A DNA stretch of 64,000 bases from Malurus cyaneus samueli. Lineage: Eukaryota; Chordata; Aves; Passeriformes; Maluridae. Position 1 is the stretch's first letter. The number at the start of each line of letters is the position of its first letter. The position numbers and the translations under genes are program-made. This document shows, piece by piece, positions 38,456 to 51,425 of this stretch. The stretch spans positions 46,996,245 through 47,060,244 of the forward strand of contig CM019236.1 of NCBI GenBank assembly GCA_009741485.1. The letters run 5' to 3'. The notes below the pieces were generated by a model. That model saw only the letters and a program-made list of their open reading frames with translations, searched no databases and was not told the origin of the DNA.

Positions 38456-40283
38456 TGTAGGCAATTAAGGAAGGGTAAACGAGCAGCATATTAAAATAAC
38501 CTTTCAGTGTGATTGAGCAACCTCTGGTATTACACCCCTCTCAGCAGTGCCACTCACACACTTGATATTGAGTGAATTGCTAATGCTGAAATTTCAGTGA
38601 GTAGAGATGTTAATGATCTACAAAACCCGGAGTGCAGCGAGGCAGGGATGGATAAGGAAGATCTATATCTCTTGGAGCTCACAAGGAGCTCTTTTGGATG
38701 ACCTCTTTCTTGCACAAAGTGTCTCATTTCTTATTCTCTACTATCCATCTTACTAACAATATTTGTTTCATCAGGATGTTTTTTTTTCTTTTATTTTCTC
38801 CAAGCAGAGGCTGCACTTGTGAGACTAAAATGACAAGATTAGGAACAAATACTGTTACTTTCAGAAAAAAAAAGACCCTAATCCAAACTCCCCAGCCATT
38901 GCAACTAACAGAAATCTCCTGTTGGTATAGAAACCTCTTTCTCTGATAGCATTTTGTCCTTCCTGCTGGGACTAATTTCAGAATCTAACTCAAGTTGAAA
39001 GAAAAGAAGAAGCTTCCCTCATTCATCTCAGGAAAACACTGCAACAATTTTTTATCAAAATGACCACAAATTTGAAAGGATCTTTCTCTCCATGATCCTT
39101 CTTCAACACCTGGTGTTTGGTCCCAGATGGAAGCTGATTCTGAGCACACTACTTGGTTGCTAAGTGACCCATGCAAAATCCCTGAGCTGATTTTCCTTCT
39201 CATGTATTTTGACCACAAATGATAGAGCCAGGTAGTCAGACGATGGATTTCATTCATGTGCAAGACTTTTCAAAAAGCATGAGAATCTGAGAATCTTTTT
39301 AGATACTCGTTACAGAACTGGGAAGGAGCCTGTCTGCAAATAGGGTTGATATGTGGCAAAGATAAGCAGACCTCACTGTCAGTGGTCTAACTTAATTTGA
39401 GAGGAAAGACAAGATCATAAAGCTTGGAGGACTGTCAAAACCCTATATTCTCTTTCTGGAGGGGTAGCTGATTGATAAATGGCTGCTGATTTTGCCCATA
39501 TGTGCCTGATTTTTAAATAAAGTCTTGCACCAGGCATAGCTACCGAGGCAGGAGAGCTAATTAGTTTTAGCTAATGAGTTTATGAATTGGTTTGAGGCAG
39601 AAAAAAAGTGGGTAATGAAATCAACTGCTAGTATACAATCTGGTATTTTTCTTCAAAGTGGCTTTGACCTGTCTCTTTCCCACTTAAGAATTTGATCTGA
39701 GCAGGAGGGCAGTGACACAGAGAAGGGGTGGCAGAGAGGCAGCAACCTGTGGACACCCTTGTAACCGGGAGATGATGTGTGGTCACAGCCTCAAATGCTG
39801 CTGAATGGCTTGTAGCACTCAAACCAGATGTTAGCAATGTTATGTTCCAGGAGGACCTGAGGATTAAAGAATCATCTGCAATGCAGATCAGACTCTTCAA
39901 ATGAACAGAAGAAGGCACAAAGTACAAGTAGATGTGAGGTTCAGTCAAGAGGGCTCTTCTGTGGTCTGGATATGAGAAAAAGCTCTCCACCTGAATTAAT
40001 TCACTGAGCAGATTTATCATTACTGTTTTACCCCTATTTTATTAAAAAGGGCAATGAAGCAAAACACTGCCAAAATGCATTGTATTAAAAGAACATTGTC
40101 ACAGCATTACTTTATAATGGGATTCAAAATCTGAGCCAAAGCACAATCTTTCTTCAATAATACATTGCATCAGTACTTTTCCCTGCAGAGAAGCTGCATC
40201 TTATGCATCCCATGACAAACAAGATAGTCGGCACAGAGACAGAGTCATCCTCTCTGAATCACACAGACCCTTTTAACCAACAG

Positions 40284-40310
40284 AAAAAAAAAAAAAAAAA
40301 AAAAAAAAAA
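40284..40310. repeat. A27 homopolymer
   Basis: Twenty-seven A residues. The third copy has 27 (56,005-56,031) and the inverted copy has about 29 T (44,415-44,443). The near-equal length is notable because homopolymer length mutates quickly in independent duplicates. Confidence 0.95.
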
Positions 40311-42256
40311 GAAGCTGGATCTTTGTTTTTTCTTTTTAGATGTGGGGCACAGCTGTGTAGATTGTAGGCAACAACTGCCTGCTCTGATGCAGCCCCCTGC
40401 ACAGCAAGGAAACTAAACACTGTCACTTCTCTCCTTCATTTTGAGCGTTGACTTGTGCATTGGGAGCATCCACGTGCATCTGCCTGGTTGGGAAACACTC
40501 GCTGGATCACGATGCAAGTCTGGCAGCAGCCCTGCAAAAGGGTTGGACTTGAGATTTACGATTGATATCTTTCACTACTGAATCCCTGGGCACGGCACAT
40601 CTTCAAATTAAGACACATGCCTCAAGGTCTCCCAAAAATAATCACTAGCTCTGGAGGGGAAGTAACTTTTCAGTTTCAAAATTTTATTGCCACTGCGGCT
40701 TTCATGCTGCTGTCTGGCAGAGCCTGAATGGCCGTAGATTATGATGAGCCAGTTGCTATCTAACAGCCTTCACTGAGCAGGTGTTTGGTGCAAATGTCTG
40801 TCTGAAGGTGGCAGAATGAGGCAGTGCTGCAGGGTGACAGATCCAGAGTTCATTCAATTCCCAAAGGAAGCTTATTGGTGAATTGGCAGTCAGGAGTACA
40901 CAAAAAATGCTTGCATATTAAAGAGCTGTTCCAAGGAAGCAAAGAAATTGTTGTTTTGTTTTTTTTTTTTCTATGCTGCAAATTCTCCAGATGTTTTTCT
41001 GATTATACAAGATCCAGTGAAAATGGAACCTTGATCCTTACTAGAAACAGAAAGGGTCACATGGCAACAAAGGGTTTGACATAATTTCTATACCGATATG
41101 AAGATAGGAATTCTAATATCAGCTTAGTTGTGTTTTCTTGCATATGGATTCTGATTCTCATTTAAATTGACATAGCACTTTTTTATTTGGCATCTGACAC
41201 TTCTTCATAAGCATCAACAAACCTTGTTTATAATTTGCATTCTATTTATTTTTAAAGAGACTCTTGTCTGACCCACTTTTTAGCATTACTCTGTTGTGCT
41301 AGGTCAGGCAAAGTGTATTATAACAACACAGAAACACTGTGAAGTGAATATAGGTATTCTTATGTTGACATACACCTGTGTATAAAACTGACAGGAGATC
41401 CTGCACAAATTAAATTTCTAAGTTCACTTTGCCACATTTGAGAAATTTGAAAAAGATTTGTAATTCTCTTGCATTCATTCAAACTCTTCCTGAGCTGTTT
41501 CTTATAGTTAAACAAATGAAAAACTACCCAAAAGATTGAAAAAGAAAGTAATGACATGAACTACTTGAAAATTAGTAGTTGAAATTGGCACAGTAAGAAC
41601 CAATCTCCCCAAGTATTAATGAATTATTTTCAGAGAAATCAATGGACATGAAGTATTTACCACTATGGTTCTGGGTATTAGATTTTGCCTTGCAGTGTCT
41701 TGTTTGTGATGTTTACACAAGTGTGGAACATCAGAGAAATAGGCTGATGGTGTACTAATTTTCATGCTGCATGAACAACAACAAAAGAAAAAAAAATATT
41801 GAAGCATCTATTTACAGGCCTCTGAAATGAAGGATTGAAAACCAATGGGAAAAGTATGTGTATAAAACACAAAACAGGTTCAGCTCAAGGCAAAGTGGAT
41901 GAGAAATTTCAGCTGACTGTTGACATTTAAAATGAATAAATAAGATAAAAATTCCACAACACTGGTGCATTCCTTTCTCTCTTCCCCCTTTTAGATCCAG
42001 GCTATGTAACAAAGTGCTTGTTACAATTAAATGAATATTAGTGTTTTATATTTTCACATACATAAAAAATCATTGTTGTGTTATCTCTCAGGCTTGTTTG
42101 CATAATTTTGTCTGCAGGCAAAACGTGTGGCAGTCGCAGGAGGCAGCTGGGTTTAGTGCCCAGCCTGAACACGTTTGTTTGGTCTGGCTGAGGATGGCAA
42201 AATGTCCTCCCCTGTGGTGCTGTTGGGAAAGAGCTGAGAGCACCCAACAACACACC

Positions 42257-42492
42257 AGGGAGTCGCAGGGCTGAGCACTGTTGTAGGCAGCTTTTCATCC
42301 AGTAGCCCCACTGGTGGGGTCATTCTACTCTTCGGGTAAAAAGTACCTCTGGAGGCCCACTTTGGAATGGAGAGGACTGTAGAGGGGATGCAAAAAAACC
42401 ACATTCCTGCTTCAAGGGTCTTATCTAGGCTGCAGGAACAGGAGAGGGGGGTGTTAACAGCTCTTCGTCCCAGTTCCAGCTCCGACTCCCTG
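42257..42492 (-). repeat. Spacer between inverted arms, reverse copy of 57,978-58,205
   Basis: The 236 bases between the arms are not unique. From about 42,265 they read as the reverse complement of 57,978-58,205, for example 'actgttgtaggcagctttt' and 'ggcagcttttcatccagtag'. So the inverted copy begins about 230 bases further right in the locus than arm A stops. The exact switch lies within 42,256-42,268, where a few bases match neither side well. Confidence 0.85.
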
Positions 42493-44412
42493 GTGTGTTG
42501 TTGGGTGCTCTCAGCTCTTTCCCAACAGCACCACAGGGGAGGACATTTTGCCATCCTCAGCCGACCAAACAAACGTGTTCAGGCTGGGCACTAAACCCAG
42601 CTGCTCCTGCGACTGCCACACGTTTTGCCTGCAGACAAAATTATGCAAACAAGCCTGGAGATAACACAACAATGATTTTTATGTATGTTGAAAATATAAA
42701 CTACTAATTCATTTAATTGTAACAAGCACTTTGTTACCATAGCCTGGATCTAAAAGGGGGAAGAGAGAAAGGAATGCACCAGTGTTGTGGAATTTTTATC
42801 TTATTTATTCATTTTAAATGTCACAGTCAGCTGAAATTTCTCATCCACTTTGCCTTGAGCTGAACCTGTTTTGTGTTTTATACACTACTTTTCCCATTGG
42901 TTTTCCAATCTTATTCAGAGGCCTGTAAATAGATGCTTCAAATTTTTTTTTTCTTTTGTTGTTGTTCATGCAGCATGAAAATTAGTACACCATCAGCCTA
43001 TTTCTCTGATGTTCCACACTTGTGTAAACATCACAAACAAGACACTGCAAGGCAAAATCTAATACCCAGAACCATAGTGGTAAATACTTCATGTCCATTG
43101 ATTTCTCTGAAAATAATTCATTAATACTTGGGGAGATTGGTTCTTACTGTGCCAATTTCAACTACTAATTTTCAAGTAGTTCATGTCATTACTTTCTTTT
43201 TCAATCTTTTGGGTAGTTTTCATTTGTTTAACTATAAGAAACAGCTCAGAAGAGTTTGAATGAATGCAAGAGATTAACAACTTTTTCAATTTCTCAAATG
43301 TGGCAAAGTGAACTTAAGAAATTTAATTTGTGCAGGATCTCCTGTCAGTTTTATACACAGGTGTATGTCAACATAAGAATACCTATATTCACTTCACAGT
43401 GTTTCTGTGTTGTTATAATACACTTTGCCTGACCTAGCACAACAGAGTAATGCTAAAAAGTGGGTCAGACAAGAGTCTCTTTAAAAATAAATAGAATGCA
43501 AATTATAACAAGGTTTGTTGATGCTTATGAAGAAGTGTCAGATGCCAAATAAAAAAGTGCTATGTCAATTTAAATGAGAATCAGAATCCATATGCAAGAA
43601 AACACAACTAAGCTGAATTAGAATTCCTATCTTCATATCGGTATAGAAATTATGTCAAACCCTTTGTTGCCATGTGACCCTTTCTGTTTCTAGTAAGGAT
43701 CAAGGTTCCATTTTCACTGAGATCTTGTATAATCAGAAAAACATCGAGAGAATTTGCAGCATAGAAAAAAAAAAAACAACAAATTTTACTTTGCTTCCTT
43801 GGAACAGCTCTTTAATATGCAAGCATTTTTTGTGTACTCCTGACTGCCAATTCCCATAAGCTTCCTTTGGGAATTGAATGAACTCTGGATCTGTCACCCT
43901 GCAGCACTGCCTCATTCTGCCACCTTCAGACAGACATTTGCACCAAACACCTGCTCAGTGAAGGCTGTTAGATAGCAACTGGCTCATCATAATCTACGGC
44001 CATTCAGGCTCTGCCAGAGCAGCAGCATGAAAGCCGCAGTGGCAATAAAATTTTGAAACTGAAAAGTTACTCCCCTCCAGAGCTAGTGATTATTTTTGGG
44101 AGACCTTGAGGCATGTGTCTTAATTGAAGATGTGCCGTGCCCAGGGATTCAGTAGTGAAAGATTCAATCGTAAATCTTCAAGTCCAACCCTTTTGCAGGG
44201 CTGCTGCCAGACTTGCATGTTGATCAGCGGAGTGTTTCCCAACCAGGCAGATGCACGTGGATGCTCCCAATGCACAAGTCAACGCTCAAAATGAAGGAGA
44301 GAAGTGACAGTGTTTAGTTTCCTTGCTGTGCAGGGGGCTGATCAGACAGGCGTTGTTGCCTACATCTACACACTGTGCCCCACATCTAAAAAGAAAAAAC
44401 AAAGATCCAGCT

Positions 44413-44443
<31 letters not shown>

Positions 44444-46384
44444 CCTGTGTGGTTAAAAGGGTCTGTGTGATTCAGAGAAAGGATGACTCTGTCTCTGTGC
44501 CAGACTATTCTTGTTTGTCATGGGATGCATGAAGATGGCAGCTTCTCTGCAGGGAAAGGTACTGATGGCAAATGTATTATTGAAGAAAGATTGTGCTTTT
44601 TGCTCAGTTTTGAATCCCATTATAAAGTAATCTGCTGTGCAATGTTCTTTTATACAATGCATTTTGGCAGTGTTTTGCTTTCATTTGCCCTTTTTAATAA
44701 AATAGGGGAAAACACGTAATGTAAATCTGCTCAGTGAATTAAATTCAGGTGGAGAGCTTTTTCTCATATCCAGACCACAGAAGAGCCCTCTGACTGAACC
44801 TCAATTACTTGTACTTTGTGGCCTTCTTCTGTTCATTTGAGAGTCTGATCTGCATTGCAATGATTCTTTAATCCCAGGTCCTCCTGGAACTATAACATTG
44901 CTAACATCTGGTTTGAGTGCTACAAGCCATTCGCAGCATTTGAGGCTGTGACCACAATCATTTCTCCCGGTTACAAGGGGTCCACAGGATTGCTGCCTCT
45001 CTGCCACCCCTTCTCTGTGTCACTGCCTTCCTGCTCAGATCAAATTCTTAAGTGGGAAAGAGACAGGTCAAAGCCACTTTGAAGAAAATACCAGATTGAT
45101 ATACTAGCAGTTGATTTTCATTTACCCACTTTTTTTCTGCCTCAAACCAATTCATAAACTCATTAGCTAAAAACTAATTAGCTCTCCTGCCTCGGTAGCA
45201 TGCCTGGTGCAAGACTTTATTTAAAAATCAGGCACATATGGGCAAAATCAGCAAGCCATTATCAATCAGCTACCCCTCCAGAAGAGAATATAGAGTTTGA
45301 CAGTCCTCCAAGCTTTATGATCTTGTCTTTCCTCTCAAATTAAGTTAGACCACTGACCAGTGAAGGTCTGCTTACTCTTTGCCACATTCAACCCTATTTG
45401 CAGACAGCTCCTTCCCAGTTCTGTACGAGTATCTAAACAAGATTCTCAGATTCTCATGCTTTTTGAAAAGTCTGCCACATGTAATGAATCCATACGATTC
45501 TGACTACCTGGTCTATTCATTTGTGGTCAAAAATACATGAGGAGGAAAATCAGCTCAGGGATTTTGCATGGGTCACTTAGGCAACCAAGTGTTGTTGCAC
45601 AGAATCAGCTTCCATCTGGGACCAAACACCAGGTGTTGAGAAGGATCATGGAGAGAAGACCTTTCAAATTTTGGTGGCATTTTGATAAAAAATTGTTGCT
45701 AGTGTTTCCTGAATGAATGAGGGAAGCATTCTTCTTTTCTTTCAACTTGAGTTAGATCTGAAATCTAGTCCCAGCAGGATAGGACAAAATGCTATCAGAG
45801 AAAGAGGTTTCTAAATAACCAACAAGATTTCTGTTATTGCAATGGCTGGGAGTTGGATTAGAGTCTTTTTTTTTGCTGAAAGTAACAGTATTGTCCTAAT
45901 CTTTCTTTTTCTGCACAAGGCAGCCTCTGCTTGGAGAAAATAAAAGAAAAAAAAAACATCTATGAAACAAATATTGTTAGTAGATGGATAGTGTAGAATA
46001 AGAATATGAGACACTTTGTGCACAGAAAGGGTCATCCAAAAGAGCTCCTTGTGAGCTCCAAGAGATATAGATCTTCCTTATCCTCTGCCTCGCTGCACTC
46101 CGGGTTTTGTAGATCATTAACATCTGCTACTCACTGAAGTTTCAGCAATTAGCATTCACTCAATATCAAGTGTTGAGTTGGCACTGACTGAGGGGGTGTA
46201 ATACCAGAGGTTGCTCAATCACACTGAAAGGTAAATAAATTATATATGCTGCTCGTTTACCTATCCTTAATTGACCTAAAATGAGTATATTGAGCAAGTT
46301 AACTCTGAACTGCTTTTTGTGGAGACCCTGGACAAATCAAATACCCATCATCTCTGAAAAAGAATGAGATGCTTAAAAAATTGC

Positions 46385-46720
46385 TGCACAGTTGTGACCC
46401 CTTAACTCACTAGATCCTGAAAAAGCTGGTGCATGCGCTCTGATTCAATTGAACATCCACCATTTTTGAAGATCCACATATCTTTCGCCTGTTGAGAAAC
46501 AAGAGAACATGCTCTAAAAGAAAAGCTACATTTCAGTTCAGTATTTACAAACACTCTCATCTTTTTAAGCAGTTCTCTGAAGCAATTTCTTCCCTTTCAT
46601 TAATCCTAAAGTCCTTTTTAAATTGCATATACCCTTTGACATTATTTTCCCCTTTAGAGGAAACCTTTATTTTTCTTGGAAAAAAAAAAAAAAAGGAAAA
46701 AGTTTTTTTTTTTTTTTATT
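46385..46720 (-). other. Segment present in inverted copy but missing from arm A
   Basis: Arm A jumps at 38,352-38,360 from 'cctctaataaaa' straight to 'tttttagcatc'. Here about 330 bases lie between the matching points. The part 46,385-46,590 matches 53,864-54,071 in reverse, so it is real locus sequence. The rest (about 46,670-46,720) is filled with long A and T runs that may be read noise. Shared 'aaattttt' at both ends of the arm A jump could have promoted a true deletion or a false join. Confidence 0.75.
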
Positions 46721-49700
46721 GGAGGAAACTGGTTTTCCTCTTTTTCCCCTTGGTATTACATTCAATTATACTCTCCATCCTAACCCTTACTAACTCTATT
46801 TCTGCATGTGTTAATATATTGCATTTGAAACTCTTCCCTTAAAAAGATAGAAAAATGGGGACAAAAATGTATTCAGAGAAATTTAATGTAGGGAAAAGCA
46901 TTTTAATTAATCATTTTTCAACTTTATTATACACAGAGCCAGTTGAAATTCACGGTAGAACAGGCGATTATTATCTGACCTCACATTATTATCTCCAAGC
47001 ATAACTTTATATATTGTGATTGCTGGAATTATAATGTTAAATCCACAGATCTCATCACCATATCTGAATGAAAGTATTTAGCAGTGAACTAACTTTAAGA
47101 ACTTTAGTCTTGTTTTAATTATCTGCCAACAGGCTCAGTTCTGTTAAATATGGCCAAAACCTCACAGACTACTGTGAGTTTATAAGCCTGAAAAATGATT
47201 TATAGGATTCTTGTAGCTTAAATTAGCTTCTTCTACTAAATTCTGACTTCAAATTTTTCATGGATTATAGAAAAGTGTTTTAATCCACCAAAATCTCACT
47301 TTTCAAGAGATTTCTCCACCTTTATCAAACCACTCAGGACTACCCCAATTATTTTTAAATATAAGTGCTTCCTAATATGTTTTAGGTATTCTGCCTTCAT
47401 ATCTATAGCATGGAATGCTCAAAAAGCACATGAAGTGCTTCAATGTAGTTATGCTGCCTGCAAAATATCACTCCAGTCTCATCAATGCAGCCAGCTCTAT
47501 CTGAGCCTTGGAAAAAGGACTTCAAGGGAAAGATTTGCTCTACTGCCTCTGGGCATTAATTTAGAGCGTGAAGGATGAATATAACATCTGTTAGATGCCT
47601 CAGTTTAAGAATATTCACTTTTTAAACACACCTACACAGAACTGCCTTGCTCAGGAACAGGAATTATGTAACTTGGGTTATCTGGGCAAAATGGTACAGA
47701 TGACGTTACACCTAAAAGTTCATTGGAAGAGTCCTCCTTCGGCATCTTCCATTCTGACATAACACAAAACTTCCAAAGTGAGATGTCCTCATGTCTGACC
47801 CCACTGCAGAAAGGCTAACACACAGGCAGCAAGAGTTTTCCAGGAAACAAAAATGCGCAGATTAGGCCATTTTATGGTGTTTCCTCTTTTAATAAAATCC
47901 ACATATGTTTTGAAACAGCAGCTCTTCTGAAAAATGTACAAGTCCAAACTCTCTGTTCTTTTCCTACTCCTTTTCATGTTTTTTTCACTTCCCTTCTTCA
48001 CTCCCACATTAAAGAATGCACTCAGTTAAGATCACTGCAAACTGTTTCTCAGCAAGAGGACAGCTGTCTGCTTAAATTTTGTGGTTTCTTTACAGTCACA
48101 GATGAGCTCATAAGGTAGCTTTCTCGTTATCCTGTCCCAACAGAACTGACTGCACAGCTTCAGCAGAGAGCAACCATTGTGCAGTATTTCCACGCGGTTA
48201 CAGACAGTTCTTACTTTTTATACACAAAAGAAAGTAAAGAAAGTGCTGGCAGAATGATTTTTAACAGGCAATCCAGATAAACCTCATCAGTTTCTGTTTG
48301 GTTGGTGTGCTTTTCCCACATCCTTCTCCTTGTAATGGGAAGGACAATGCAATTGGGGTCAGATAACTTTAGTTCACTTCATGAGCGTGCTCCAGCGATG
48401 GGGTATCTTCCCACTGAAAATAAATTGATATTGATCTTTCCTACAGAGCATCAACAATTAATTCAAAAGACAATACTTGCTAGGGGAGCAGGAGCAGAAT
48501 ATAAGGCAATACTTTATTTGACAGAGAATGGATCAAAGGTCTTGAGGCCTGGATGGATAGCCAGGATCTCATCATTGGCCAGTTTCAGTTCTTGTTCGCA
48601 AGCCACAGTCCTTTGTTTTTCAACTTCTCAGCCTCTGCAGCAGAGGTGATACTTACTCACTCGCATCTACTTGTCCACTCTGAAAATAATCAATACCTGC
48701 GCAAAGTCCTTGGAGATCAAAATATTCACAAGAAAACTAGGGAGAGAGGAAAAACGACATATTAAAACACAGCATGTTGCAGATGAATGTATAATTGACT
48801 TAACATTTGGTACTAGCTTGTATTTTCCTCCCAAATCCATTTCAAGGAGAGCTGCTTTGTTGTTAGAGCGGCAACTGAGATCAATGTCACAACAAGTGAG
48901 CTTCGGCCTGGTGTTGTAAAATCCTGGACAAGTCCTTTAAACAACGCAAAAATTTTTTTTCCCCCCCGCTTTTAATTTTTTCTATCAATGTTATCTTGCC
49001 CTTATAGGCAAAAACTGCCTGTTCTTAGTTTTTGCTGAGGCTTGTGTATTTGTGATCTTTCCCCACTTGGACTTTAAAACAATTTATGTGGCTGGGGCTT
49101 GCAGATGCCTGCTTTGTTTATTCACCCCCACTTCATTTAACGAGAAACCCACCATAGTGAGGAGATCACACACGCTGCCCAGGAGGTGGCAAGCTGTACT
49201 AGCAAGGTGATCACCCCAAAATGTACAGAGTGTCATGCTATCAAACAGACCACATGAGAGCTCACAGGTTGCACATTTCCAGATCAGTAAAGGCAAGGCA
49301 CAGTGAGAACTGTTCTGTTGCTCGACTGTGCCACGCGTGCAGCACTTGGACATACATTTGAAAGCAACGAAGGACAGGTCTGATGTCGAAGACGTGACCC
49401 AAAAGTATTTCTCGGAAGGATCTTGAAGCGAGGTGGAACTCCTCTGGAATTTCACTCCTCTGCTCCTGTGACTTCAGAACCTCATGTGCTGCTCTAAACC
49501 TCTCCCACGTTGCTCCCAATGCCAAATTCTCCATTGAGTACCTGATCCGAGACTGTGTCTACAGTAACACACAACTTCCTCTTTTTTCCACTTCAATGCC
49601 TTTCAAACATTAACAGTCATACACACACAATTCACATGCACCATGCCTCCGCCCACTTTGCCTTATCTCTATTTTGATTTACAACCAGGCTGAGCCCCTT

Positions 49701-51200
49701 GCCTCTTTTCATTTGATCCATCCCTGCAGTCTGAAGACTCAGAGGAAAGAGAAAGAAAGGGTATTTCTTAGGTTATAGTCCTTGCATCGACATTGTAACT
49801 GTTCCATGGAATTTTTGGCTAGTAGAATAGCAGGGCACGTGTTTTTATTTAGAGCATAGTCATCGCAGTTTGTCATAAAACATGAGCAAATTGTAATTTT
49901 GGCAGAAGAATTAGGGGATTTAGGACAATTGTGAAATAAATTCTCGTTATTACTTCAGATAATCAGATTTAACACTGGCAAGGAGTCCTTGACCAATCAT
50001 AGGTAATTATTTTATCAATGTAATCCCTGTAAAATGGAAAAGTTTCTTACTGCACATTAAATTCCCTATCTCAAAGCGTAACTAAAAGTGCATTACATTG
50101 CAATGTGAGCAAACTGGTCTCTGATTATCCATGACAAAATTTGGCTAATGGTAACACTTTAGGAGGCCCTCCTGCCAAAAACAGTTTCAGCTGCTGACAT
50201 GCCATAATGACACTGAGAAAATAGCCCTAATTGCTTTGTCTGACAGCTGACATAATTCCCAGTTGTAATTATTCAGCTTTGCGGAATGCGTGTGTAACTT
50301 TAAGACTCAGAGGATTTGCTGTGAGCACAGTTCTATTTGGCCAGGCTGACACCTTGAGGGCTCTTGCTCCCTCTGCATACCAGGCTGTTAACCTTGAAGC
50401 TGCTCTGCTTGAGCCTGGCCAGGCTAGCTGCAATCAATCTGAGATCCATGGGCCTTCTGTCAACACTGTGACCCATTTGGCAAGAGATGACACCACCTCA
50501 GCAAAGCCCGGCAACACAAATTCTTGCAGTAGTCACTCCCAGAACTTTACCAGCCTGAAGTGTGACCTCTTGTTTAATTTACTCACTATGAACTTTTTAA
50601 AGAAGGTATTGGTATGTGAGCACAGGCACTGCTCCTAAGCCACTGAAGAACAAAGGCTTTTATAACATTTTATAATAAAAATCTGTGTTGTAACACAGGA
50701 CTTGGCAATAAAATGTACTGCTGAACAACATGGAAGTGCCAATGTTGTATTTTCTTGTGTGAACAAATAAGCAATCATGAAACACTTTGAAGCATTAGAA
50801 CATATTGCTACACGTGACCGTACACTGACCCTAATGGAGTTTGCGTTTTTCAAGTAGATACAGACTTTCTAATTGTGCGTGGTACCCATCTCCCTGCAGC
50901 CATGATCATTGTAAGAGAGAGTGTCTGTCTTTTGACACAGGCATACCTCCCTTCCTCCAACCTCTTTATTTCAGCCAGTGACTCAGCCTGGTATCAGAAG
51001 GCAGACCTTACTTGATGAGACTGAGAGCTGAGGTCCAGACCTGCGCTGTGTATTAAAGATCTCAGTCTCGTTGTGTGGAGTTTTCTCTGGCTAAACTTGC
51101 GCTTTAGGTAATGGCACTCAGTCCGCACAAATCACCTCTTCTGGCTCCAAGAGAACAGTTTTATCCCAGCATTGTTTCGCTGGAGACGACAGCCTTTACA

Positions 51201-51425
51201 TCTTTTTCTTTACCTGGCTTTCAGCCTTATCTCTCACCTATTTATGCGTCCCAGCCTTATCTTTTCGACGAGGTGTAACGCTTTATTTTCTCTTTTTTTA
51301 CTTTTTCGCTTCTTTCTGGCGCCACAAAACTTTGCTCGATCTTTTTTCTCTTTTCCTCCTCTTTCTTTTTTTATGTTTCTTCTGTCTTTTTTTCTTTTTA
51401 TCTTTTTTTTCTTTTCTTGTTTCGT
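51201..51425. repeat. Pyrimidine-rich insertion, probable sequencing noise
   Basis: About 225 bases of T/C-rich text interrupt a match that is otherwise collinear with arm A. The arm reads through 'cctttac' and resumes at 'cttctgggatcat'. Arm A has only about 10 bases at the corresponding point (near 33,930). An open frame of 134 codons across it encodes F/L/S low-complexity sequence and is not a gene. Confidence 0.8.

Larger units (their letters stand above)
31556..42256 (+). repeat. Left arm (A) of large inverted repeat; non-coding
   Basis: This arm corresponds, reversed and complemented, to 42,493-53,838. Its final part (38,359-42,256) also recurs in direct orientation at 54,072-57,977. 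Matched landmarks include 'aatgtgctggttgtgac' (31,555) against 'gttcaccaggcacat' before the 25-N gap, and 'caacaacacac' at the right end. No gene was recognised within it. It holds a CR1 tail, a MIR-like piece and an A27 run. The left part (31,556-38,352) looks like good consensus. The right part has a few one-base deletions around 40,147-40,250 compared with the third copy. It probably represents the true locus up to about 38,358. Confidence 0.9.

Noticed and set aside
38698..38946. Identical 82-codon frames at 38,698-38,946 and 54,411-54,659, suggesting a duplicated gene
   Set aside because: The frames are identical only because the whole 3.9-kb block is repeated. The inverted copy is frameshifted and the peptide has no known features.
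40284..40310. A27 run as the tail of a processed pseudogene or retroposed SINE
   Set aside because: The sequence upstream has no recognisable gene or SINE body, and no target duplication was visible around it.
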